Below are positions 1-5,147 of a stretch of 6,237 nt of DNA, in pieces. The notes under the pieces were generated by a model, which was given only the letters and a program-made list of their open reading frames with translations, searched no databases and was not told the origin of the DNA. Origin of the DNA: Kiritimatiellales bacterium (GTDB lineage: Bacteria > Verrucomicrobiota > Kiritimatiellia > Kiritimatiellales > Pontiellaceae). The stretch lies in contig JAUXGY010000117.1 in the NCBI GenBank assembly GCA_030621805.1, positions 1 through 6,237 on the forward strand, given 5' to 3'. Each line of letters opens with the position of its first letter. Positions within the stretch are counted from its first letter, which is position 1. The translations under genes were made by a program, and so were the position numbers.

Positions 1-179
1 GTTTTCTTCAACGCAATGGGTTCATCGAGCGCGCGCGCCACGTTGCTCAGCTTGATATCCTTCGCCGACTGCAACCCGAAAACCATCAGGTTGAGGGTCT
101 TTATGCCCTTGATCGCTTCAATGGCCGCCTTGGCCTTGAACCTGTCCGTGAATGTTCTTCGTTTTCTTCCCATTTCCAT
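1..179 (-). CDS. Transposase N-terminus, partial at window edge (IS3 OrfA-like head)
   Basis: An open frame reads leftward from ATG at 179 and leaves the window after 59 codons, so the end of the gene is not seen. Residues 3-30 (MGRKRRTFTDRFKAKAAIEA, then IKGIKTLN) have the basic start and helix pattern of IS3-family OrfA proteins, whose helix-turn-helix binds the element's ends. Residues 31-59 do not continue as OrfA normally does (an ELA...HPNQI-like stretch). Instead they read VFGLQSAKDIKLSNVARALD followed by EPIALKK, which I recall as the start of IS4-type DDE transposases. The in-frame ATG at 173 is the better start: the AAAGGA motif lies 9 bases upstream of it, against 3 for ATG 179. 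An in-frame TAA at about 194 blocks a longer start. The IS3-like head is fairly clear; the IS4-like second half is inference from memory. No outer end of the element was located. Confidence 0.6.
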   Translation of the reverse strand, partial: MEMGRKRRTFTDRFKAKAAIEAIKGIKTLNLMVFGLQSAKDIKLSNVARALDEPIALKK

Positions 180-194
180 GCGTCCTTTCGTACC

Positions 195-237
195 ATTTTA
201 AGGACGTAGATTCCACTTAAGCCAGTGGTCCTAAAAT
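195..237. repeat. Composite imperfect inverted repeat upstream of the transposase
   Basis: The outer arms ATTTTAAGGAC (195-205) and GTCCTAAAAT (228-237) pair with one bulged A. Inside them CCACT (213-217) can pair with AGTGG (224-228). Transcribed leftward, this would fold in the leader of the transposase gene, beginning about 16 bases before its first ATG. It may be part of the element's terminal region or a structure that limits transposase translation; neither is shown. Confidence 0.5.
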
Positions 238-254
238 CGGGGTTAAGCGCATAA

Positions 255-286
255 ATCAGGCATTAAAAAGGGGGGAATGTCCTGAT
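255..286. repeat. Imperfect inverted repeat with a C6T5/A5G6 loop
   Basis: ATCAGGCATT (255-264) pairs with AATGTCCTGAT (276-286), ten base pairs with one bulged T at 280. The 11-base loop is a run of five A and six G on the plus strand. It lies in non-coding DNA between the transposase and the lipoprotein gene. Function unknown. Confidence 0.5.
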
Positions 287-308
287 AAATAAAGGGTATC
301 TTTATTTA
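286..308. repeat. 9-bp AT-rich inverted repeat
   Basis: TAAATAAAG (286-294) and CTTTATTTA (300-308) form a perfect 9-bp stem around the loop GGTAT. It starts on the last base of the preceding repeat and ends one base before the next. The AT-rich stem alone would be weak as a terminator. Confidence 0.5.
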
Positions 309-309
309 G

Positions 310-339
310 CTCTATCACACCCAATAGGGTGTGATAGAG
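310..339 (-). terminator. Perfect 13-bp stem-loop, possible end of the lipoprotein transcript
   Basis: CTCTATCACACCC (310-322) and GGGTGTGATAGAG (327-339) form a perfect 13-bp stem with the four-base loop AATA. In the leftward direction it begins about 48 bases after the stop codon of the lipoprotein gene, a reasonable place for a terminator. However, no U-run follows the stem in either direction (leftward the RNA continues GCUAAAUAAAG). It may instead be an RNA-stabilising hairpin, a protein site, or a relic of a mobile element. The repeat is certain; the terminator role is not. Confidence 0.35.
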
Positions 340-386
340 ATTCCATCAACCTCTATCCCATGCGAAAAGGTCTCGTTGGGTATTAC

Positions 387-965
387 TTATGGTTTTGAGG
401 GGAATCGGCTTAGTAGTTTTTCTGCGGCGGTTCGGATTCGTTCCTGTTGTTCTTTTTCGGGCTTGGATCGATCAATCTTTGTCTGCAAATTTCCCCGCCA
501 GATGCGGCGACCGCTTTTTGTATCATAGGCCAGCACGGTTAAGGTGCCGATTTCAACGGCATAGATATTAATATCGGGTTCGCGTTCTTCGTAACTCCAG
601 TTTTTGCTGTCGCGATTGAAGACAAAGCCTCCGGAAAAATCGCGTTCATCCTGACGGGCGGAATCGGTGTATTCGAGTTCTTCCCTTAGTTTTACATAAT
701 AGGCTATTTGCATATCGGCCTTTGATGTATTCGATACGTGTTGCATGTTCAATTTTTCAAGTTCGATATTTAGGGCCTTTTGGATGTCCTCGTTGATGTA
801 TGTATCCTTCTCGTTGAGTATATCGGCTGGGCCAGCAATCCATTGGAAGGATTTAATTTGACTGAAATCATAGTGGTGGTCGTATTCAGACGACACCTTC
901 ATTGTACTGCAAGCGGTCGAAAGCAACATTAGGGAAAGTAGCGTAAAAGTATATTTTATATTCAT
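387..965 (-). CDS. DUF4136 domain lipoprotein
   Basis: The 192-residue product starts with a short basic and hydrophobic leader (MNIKYTFTLLSLMLL) ending in STAC, so Cys19 is the likely lipidated residue after signal peptidase II cleavage. Ser at +2 favours outer-membrane sorting. The -3 position is Ser rather than the usual Leu, a relaxed lipobox. The mature part matches the DUF4136 plan: an early YDFSQIKSFQW block (residues 32-42), a middle AYYVKLREE strand, and a C-terminal GTLTVLAYDTKSGRRIWRG block (about 140-158) followed by a charged helix ending in LLSRFPSKP. The biochemical role of the family is unknown. ATG 965 is chosen because AAGGAG sits 5 bases upstream and the leader begins there; the frame stays open to 1322 but that part is antisense to the next gene. 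A promoter at 987-1015 fits this start. Family assignment is confident. Confidence 0.88.
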   Translation of the reverse strand: MNIKYTFTLLSLMLLSTACSTMKVSSEYDHHYDFSQIKSFQWIAGPADILNEKDTYINEDIQKALNIELEKLNMQHVSNTSKADMQIAYYVKLREELEYTDSARQDERDFSGGFVFNRDSKNWSYEEREPDINIYAVEIGTLTVLAYDTKSGRRIWRGNLQTKIDRSKPEKEQQERIRTAAEKLLSRFPSKP

Positions 966-986
966 GGATTCTCCTTGTTGGAAATT

Positions 987-1015
987 ACTATAGGTTCTGC
1001 TTACATAGCTGTCCA
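987..1015 (-). promoter_or_regulatory. Sigma70-like promoter for the lipoprotein gene
   Basis: Read on the minus strand, TGGACA (1015-1010) and TATAGT (992-987) each match the -35 and -10 consensus at five of six positions, with the ideal 17-base spacer. Transcription would begin near 980, leaving a leader of about 15 bases carrying the AAGGAG ribosome site at 976-971. The -35 box includes base 1015, the first base of the divergent flavoprotein gene's ATG. No comparable rightward promoter was found in the 49-bp gap. Confidence 0.55.
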
Positions 1016-2112
1016 TGGGTAAAACGGATATCATAATTATTGGTGGCGGGGCGGCGGGTTTGATGGCTGGGTGTGCGGCGGGCGAGCTGGGATTGCGGAC
1101 GCTGGTGCTCGAGCGCAAGCATAAGCCGGGCCGAAAACTGCTGATGTGCGGCAATGCTCGATGCAACCTGACGACTAATATTTCCGACGGGCGAATGCTG
1201 CAAATGCTCGGGGAGCCTGTTGGGAGATTTCTGGAGACTGCAATCGGGGCATTCTCTCCTTCAATGTTGCAACGCTGGTTTGCGGCAGGCGGACTTCGTA
1301 CCGTGGTGAAGGCCGGGAACAAGGTCTATCCACATACTGAGCGCGCATCCGATGTTCTTAATCTTTTTACCGATCAGTTACGCGATAAAAATATTTCGCT
1401 GGCCTGCTCATCGGTCGTTGAGTCGGTGGAAAAGTCGAAAAAGGGTTTTTGCGTGGCGACGGGAAACTTTTGGGTGGAAAGTCGCTACGTGCTTATCGCC
1501 ACTGGCGGCATCAGTTATCCCAAGACTGGATCGGTGGGTGACGGACAAGAGTGGGCGAAAAGGCTGGGTCACACGATTGAACCCTACCGTCCGGGGTTGG
1601 CGGGTTTTGAGGTCGAGCCGTATGTGCTCAAGGGCCGCATCGGAACAATCTATGAACGGGTGGTAGTCGATGTTTTATCTGAGGGTCGGAAGATCGCAGA
1701 AACGCGCGGTGTTTATGAGATCGAAAAGTGGGGGGTTGGCGGCACGGCGATCACCGATGCCAGTCGGGTCGTTGCGCGCCAGAGATTGGAGACTGTGGTC
1801 CTGCGGATCAAGTTGGAGAACGGGAAAATCGAAGAAATCAAGCCGATGCGGGTTCGTCCTGTCAAGGAGGCCATGGTGACGGTTGGCGGTGTGATGCTCA
1901 ACGAAATCGATTCCCGGACCATGGAATCGAGAATATGCCCGGGCCTCTATTTTGCTGGCGAGGTGCTCGACATCGACGGCCCGACGGGTGGATATAATTT
2001 GCAAGCCGCATTTTCCACGGCCCGCCTTGCGGTTGGTGCGATCGGGAAGCGCTGCGGAAAAGGTGGGTTCCATGCACTGGAAAAACCAGCGAAACGTCGG
2101 CCAAGAAAATAA
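1015..2112 (+). CDS. HI0933/YhiN-family FAD-dependent oxidoreductase (BaiN-like), short form
   Basis: The 365-residue protein opens with a dinucleotide-binding fold, DIIIIGGGAAGL (GGGAAG at 10-15) and an acidic strand end at Glu33, which binds FAD. The family signature GRKLLMCGNARCNLTTN follows at 39-55. ATGGISYPKTGSVGDG lies at about 162-177, VTVGGV at 288-293, TMESR at 302-306, and the flavin-closing block FAGEVLDIDGPTGGYNLQ at 313-330. The family includes BaiN, a bile-acid-pathway reductase, but most members have no known substrate. Only about 32 residues separate GGTAITDASR (242-251) from the VTVGGV region, where I recall longer members carrying a helical subdomain, so this is a compact form. 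ATG 1015 is the only usable start because an in-frame TAG lies at 1006-1008; no clear ribosome site precedes it. It is divergent from the lipoprotein gene and 75 bases upstream of slyD. Family confident, substrate unknown. Confidence 0.9.
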   Translation: MGKTDIIIIGGGAAGLMAGCAAGELGLRTLVLERKHKPGRKLLMCGNARCNLTTNISDGRMLQMLGEPVGRFLETAIGAFSPSMLQRWFAAGGLRTVVKAGNKVYPHTERASDVLNLFTDQLRDKNISLACSSVVESVEKSKKGFCVATGNFWVESRYVLIATGGISYPKTGSVGDGQEWAKRLGHTIEPYRPGLAGFEVEPYVLKGRIGTIYERVVVDVLSEGRKIAETRGVYEIEKWGVGGTAITDASRVVARQRLETVVLRIKLENGKIEEIKPMRVRPVKEAMVTVGGVMLNEIDSRTMESRICPGLYFAGEVLDIDGPTGGYNLQAAFSTARLAVGAIGKRCGKGGFHALEKPAKRRPRK

Positions 2113-2120
2113 GCGCTGGG

Positions 2121-2142
2121 TTGGCGATTGCCAATCAATCGC
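2121..2142 (+). repeat. Two overlapping, mutually exclusive hairpins before slyD
   Basis: In the gap between the flavoprotein and slyD genes, TTGGC (2121-2125) pairs with GCCAA (2130-2134) around GATT, while GCGATTG (2124-2130) pairs with CAATCGC (2136-2142) around CCAAT. The two share bases and cannot form together. No U-run follows, so a simple terminator is unlikely. It may be a processing or stabilising structure, or chance. Confidence 0.35.
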
Positions 2143-2187
2143 AAGCCTGTATGGTGCATATTTTAATTGATAATAAAGGATGTTGAG

Positions 2188-2610
2188 ATGATCGAAAAGG
2201 GCCAGAAGGTAAAGGTTCACTACACAGGCACGTTGGATGATGGGAAGCAATTTGATTCGTCGGAGGGTCGCGATCCTCTGGAGTTTGAGATGGGTGCGGG
2301 CATGGTAATTTCGGGATTCGAAAGCGGCGTAGCCGCCATGGCTGTTGGGGAAAAGAGAACAATCAACATAATAGCGGCCGAGGCTTATGGTGAGAAGCGC
2401 GATGAGATGGTAATGGAGTTTGAACGTGAAAACCTGCCCGAAGATCTGGAACCGGAGGTAGGTATGGGTCTGCAGATGCAAGGGCCTCAGGGACAGGCCA
2501 TTCCTGTGCAGATTACCGCCGTGGCCGACGAGACAATTACGATCGATGCAAACCATCCGCTGGCTGGCCAAAACCTAACGTTTGAATTGGAACTGATCGA
2601 AATCATATAG
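2188..2610 (+). CDS. slyD: SlyD-type FKBP peptidyl-prolyl cis-trans isomerase
   Basis: The 140-residue cytoplasmic protein should catalyse cis-trans isomerisation of X-Pro bonds and act as a folding helper. The split FKBP domain is visible: KVKVHYTGTLDDGKQFDSS (7-25), EFEMGAGMVISGFESGVAAM (32-51) with VGEKRTINI, then the returning strand NHPLAGQNLTFELELIEI (122-139). Between them, about residues 70-120, lies the insert-in-flap chaperone domain with LEPEVGMGLQMQGPQGQAIP and TAVADETITID, which marks the SlyD branch rather than plain FKBPs. The chain stops at EII just after the FKBP fold, so the His/Cys-rich metal-binding tail of E. coli SlyD is absent, as in many shorter relatives. ATG 2188 is chosen because AAAGGA lies 7 bases upstream; an in-frame TTG at 2167 would place that site inside the gene. 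It follows the flavoprotein gene by 75 bp and may be co-transcribed with the membrane genes downstream. Confidence 0.93.
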   Translation: MIEKGQKVKVHYTGTLDDGKQFDSSEGRDPLEFEMGAGMVISGFESGVAAMAVGEKRTINIIAAEAYGEKRDEMVMEFERENLPEDLEPEVGMGLQMQGPQGQAIPVQITAVADETITIDANHPLAGQNLTFELELIEII

Positions 2611-2626
2611 TCCTTATAGATTTAAA

Positions 2627-2779
2627 ATGGATCCCTTAACTGACATTCCTTATTGTCCAATTCCGCAGGAAACCATTAGTGATATGATTCCGATGGTGGT
2701 AATAATCGGGGTTTTCATTTTAATCGGATGGTTGTATCGGTGCTGGAGAAAAAGACGAAATACGATCCATAGGGATTAA
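2627..2779 (+). CDS. Small single-pass membrane peptide (50 aa), unrecognised
   Basis: An ATG-to-TAA frame of 50 codons begins 16 bases after the slyD stop. It reads as an uncharged-to-acidic N-terminus rich in Pro and Asp (MDPLTDIPYCPIPQETISD), one hydrophobic segment at about 20-37 (MIPMVVIIGVFILIGWLY), then a strongly basic tail, RCWRKRRNTIHRD. By the positive-inside rule this predicts N-out, C-in. Such ordered hydrophobic and basic design is unlikely in random sequence, which supports a real gene. Against it, no convincing Shine-Dalgarno site precedes the ATG, so it would depend on translational coupling or a later start (Met20 or Met23). I do not recognise a family. It sits between slyD and another membrane protein gene, which it may accompany. 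Confidence 0.5.
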   Translation: MDPLTDIPYCPIPQETISDMIPMVVIIGVFILIGWLYRCWRKRRNTIHRD

Positions 2780-2827
2780 TCGGAAATCCTGTAGGTCGTA
2801 CTTGCGGGAGATCTAGAAGGGAGGTTT

Positions 2828-3556
2828 ATGTTGCGCGTTTTGCGGATAATAGGAGTCGTTTTTTTTGCTTTTCTCATCGGTTTATCCACCTACTTTCTTC
2901 AGCAAATTTATCGTTCAGGCGTACTTCTTGAAGGATATAGCAGAGAATGGAGAGTCAGCGTGACCTTGCTGGTTTTTTCCGTGATCGGATTTAGCCTTGC
3001 TGGCTACTTCGAAGTATATCTGCTGAGACAGCGAAAACCTGATCGCACGGGTTTATCGGATCAGGCAGACAAGGTTTCGGTGCGGGAGGGAGTAAGCACT
3101 ACGAATATTTATGCAGCTCCAAAAACACTTGAGAAATGGCAGGGGCATCGAGCGCGTGCTTCGAAACAAGGGCATCTCAACCTCCATAAAAGCACGATAT
3201 TTTGGTTGGGCTTATTGCGAATCTCCGCTTTCTCAATCCTGGCGACCTACACGCTCCTTTTCGTCTTTTGTTTAGCTGACTCGTCGGGCGCTTTGCCCGT
3301 GTTGTGCAGCATGTTTGGGTTCATGCTGATGCTTTCTCTCGTTTCGGTGGTGGGTATCGTGATGGAGGAAGCTTGGGGGCTGGTTGTTGGGTACGCTATC
3401 GCCCTCGTCCATCTTCCTGTTTTTCCACTAGGAACCGTGGTGGGTTTGATCCTGCTGGTAAGCCTGGTTGGAGCAACTCCATGGTTTATTCTCTCCTCGC
3501 GAGAGCAGAGACGAGTATTACGCCGAAAAAGACAAAGAAAGCTTAGCACGACATAG
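2828..3556 (+). CDS. Predicted multi-pass inner-membrane protein, function unknown
   Basis: The 242-residue protein has about six hydrophobic segments: 4-24, 45-66, 124-149, 157-179, 183-200 and 202-222. A hydrophilic stretch (67-123), rich in Arg and Lys, splits the first pair from the last four, and the C-terminus is very basic (REQRRVLRRKRQRK at 225-238), so it should face the cytoplasm. The end of the fourth-to-sixth segments carries FPLGTVVG (199-206), a motif I recall from small four-segment membrane proteins; this is weak evidence. No catalytic or transport signature is visible. The start has an AAGGGAGG site only 3 bases before ATG 2828; a TTG at the next codon would have better spacing. 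It lies 48 bp after the small membrane peptide and its stop codon overlaps the end of putP on the other strand. The sequence looks more AT-rich than the M42 gene. Confidence 0.8.
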   Translation: MLRVLRIIGVVFFAFLIGLSTYFLQQIYRSGVLLEGYSREWRVSVTLLVFSVIGFSLAGYFEVYLLRQRKPDRTGLSDQADKVSVREGVSTTNIYAAPKTLEKWQGHRARASKQGHLNLHKSTIFWLGLLRISAFSILATYTLLFVFCLADSSGALPVLCSMFGFMLMLSLVSVVGIVMEEAWGLVVGYAIALVHLPVFPLGTVVGLILLVSLVGATPWFILSSREQRRVLRRKRQRKLSTT

Positions 3557-5033
3557 AGTTCTTCTCTTGAGCATCGCTGAACTGATTCAGAACGGTTTCA
3601 TCAGGGGGGCTGCTGAACAAACTGAATAGCGTGATGAGCAGTGCAGAAAGAATAAACCCGGGAACGATCTCATACAAATCAAAGATTCCTCCCTTAAGAT
3701 GTTTCCAGATCAAAACCGTTAGACCGCCGCCGATAACCCCAGCTACCGCCCCGCTGTATGTCATGCGTTTCCAGTAGAGCGAGAGAATGACCAATGGGCC
3801 AAATGCTGCGCCAAAGCCTGCCCATGCATACGACACAAGCCCTAAGACACTGCTGTTGGGCTTCAGGGCAATCGAGCAGGCGAGGCCGGCCACGCCAATC
3901 ACTACTCCGCGGCTGACCCAAACCAGTTCCTTGTCGGTGGCTTGTGGCCGAAAAATAGCGCGATAGAGATCTTCGGTAAGTGCAGACGAAGTGACCAGTA
4001 GCTGTGAGTCGGCCGTGCTCATGATGGCCGCCAAGACTGCTGCCAGCAAGATGCCCCCGACTATGGGATGGGTAAGCTGATCGACGAGAACCATGAAGAC
4101 GGTTTCGGCATGTTCTGTTGAAAGTTCGTTGGGCAAAAGCGCCTTTCCTGCCAGTCCAACCAGTACGGCGCAAGTGAGGCTGACGATGACCCAGGTCATG
4201 GCAATTTTGCGAGCAGGTTTGATTTCGGAAGGATCGCGAATAGCCATGAAGCGAGCCAGAATGTGCGGTTGCCCGAAATAGCCCATGCCCCAAGCCGCCA
4301 GTGAAACCGTAGCGATTATTCCGAGGGGTTCCCCTTTTTCGGTGGTGAGCAGGTTTAGGAATCCCGGATCGACCTGTCGCAGGGTGGCGACGGATTCAGT
4401 AAATCCACCGGAGGCGTGGATTGCCAGAAAAGGCAGGGCAATGATGGCAAAGAACATAATGATGCCTTGAAAAAAATCAGTCCAACTCACGGCCATGAAG
4501 CCCCCCAGGGCGGTGTAGGAGATGATAACCACCACACCGATGAGTAGTGCGCTGAGGTAGGGCAGTCCAAACACGGATTCAAAGAGTTTGGCTCCGGCCA
4601 CAAAACCGGAGGCGGTGTAGACCATGAAAAATAGAAGAATAAAGAGAGCGGAGATAACACGTAGCAGTTGGTGGGGATTATTGAATCGGTTTGAAAAATA
4701 GTCAGGCAGGGTGATGGCGTTTCCTGCACGTTCTGTATAGCGACGCAGTCGGAAGGCAACAAACCTCCAGTTGATGTAGGTTCCAATCCCAAGTCCGATC
4801 GCGATCCATCCGACCTCCATACCGTGGAGATAGGCATAGCCCGGAAGCCCGAGCAGTAACCATCCGCTCATGTCGGAGGCCTGCGCACTCATGGCGGCCA
4901 CCCATTTGTTGAGTTGCCGGTCGCCAAGTAGATAGTCGGAGAGCGATTCGTTGCGTTTGTAGAAATGCGTGCCGATGGCCAGCATGAAGACCAGATAGGT
5001 CAGGAAGGTAAGGATGATACTGATGTTTTCCAT
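3543..5033 (-). CDS. putP: Sodium/proline symporter PutP (SSS family)
   Basis: The 496-residue protein matches E. coli PutP (about 502) nearly end to end. It belongs to the solute:sodium symporter family with the LeuT-like fold, and should couple Na+ entry to L-proline uptake across the inner membrane through about 13 membrane segments. Key blocks are visible: GDRQLNKWVAAMSAQASDMS (37-56), where Arg39, Asp54, Ser56 and Gly57 align with E. coli Arg40, Asp55, Ser57 and Gly58; LTLPDYF-like TLPDYFSNRF; FVAGAKLFES; the GYFGQPHILARFMA signature near residue 250; MSTADSQLL (338-346), with Ser339 and Thr340 matching the Na+-site Ser340/Thr341; and LVSYAWAGFGAAFGPLV at about 395-412. No disruption is seen. 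ATG 5033 is supported by AAGGGA 5 bases upstream. It is divergent from the M42 peptidase gene across 114 bp and overlaps the membrane protein gene by 14 bp at its 3' end. No put utilisation gene is in view. Confidence 0.95.
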   Translation of the reverse strand: MENISIILTFLTYLVFMLAIGTHFYKRNESLSDYLLGDRQLNKWVAAMSAQASDMSGWLLLGLPGYAYLHGMEVGWIAIGLGIGTYINWRFVAFRLRRYTERAGNAITLPDYFSNRFNNPHQLLRVISALFILLFFMVYTASGFVAGAKLFESVFGLPYLSALLIGVVVIISYTALGGFMAVSWTDFFQGIIMFFAIIALPFLAIHASGGFTESVATLRQVDPGFLNLLTTEKGEPLGIIATVSLAAWGMGYFGQPHILARFMAIRDPSEIKPARKIAMTWVIVSLTCAVLVGLAGKALLPNELSTEHAETVFMVLVDQLTHPIVGGILLAAVLAAIMSTADSQLLVTSSALTEDLYRAIFRPQATDKELVWVSRGVVIGVAGLACSIALKPNSSVLGLVSYAWAGFGAAFGPLVILSLYWKRMTYSGAVAGVIGGGLTVLIWKHLKGGIFDLYEIVPGFILSALLITLFSLFSSPPDETVLNQFSDAQEKNSMSC

Positions 5034-5071
5034 GGATTTCCCTTGTTGCGTATTTTGTGCTAGGCAGATAG

Positions 5072-5111
5072 ATTGCTTACTTTATTTCGGTATTTTGACA
5101 CATTAAGCAAT
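5072..5111. promoter_or_regulatory. Spaced 8-bp inverted repeat in the putP/M42 divergent region
   Basis: ATTGCTTA (5072-5079) is repeated exactly, inverted, as TAAGCAAT (5104-5111), 32 bp centre to centre or about three helical turns. Between the arms lies a perfect rightward -35 hexamer, TTGACA (5095-5100), although no good -10 box follows at 16-18 bases. The 8-mer GTATTTTG also occurs twice, at 5050-5057 and 5090-5097. The position between two divergent starts fits an operator for a dimeric regulator, but a chance repeat is possible. Confidence 0.35.
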
Positions 5112-5147
5112 ACCCAGCAGGGAACACGCAATAGGAAAAGGAGATCC

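Noticed and set aside
966..1322. Open frame extending the lipoprotein upstream by about 119 codons (start near 1322)
   Set aside because: This part is antisense to the confident flavoprotein gene. The lipoprotein leader, the AAGGAG site and a promoter all place the true start at 965.
2169..2174. GATAAT as a -10 box for slyD
   Set aside because: Transcription would start after the ribosome site at 2175-2180, and no -35 box lies at the right distance.
2167..2187. TTG start for slyD seven codons upstream
   Set aside because: It would place the AAAGGA ribosome site inside the gene; ATG 2188 is correctly spaced and begins the usual SlyD N-terminus.
1675..2571. A 298-codon minus-strand frame across the flavoprotein and slyD genes
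   Set aside because: It is antisense to two well-supported genes, its residues show no recognisable domain, and no ribosome site supports its start.
3694..4293. A 199-codon minus-strand frame inside putP
   Set aside because: It is another frame of the putP strand, rich in Arg, Ser, His and Gly in the manner of a frame shadow, while putP itself matches its family end to end.
5073..5147. Extended N-terminus for the M42 peptidase from a TTG at 5073
   Set aside because: It has no ribosome site, overlaps the control region and inverted repeat, and ATG 5148 has AAGGAG just upstream with a typical M42 start.
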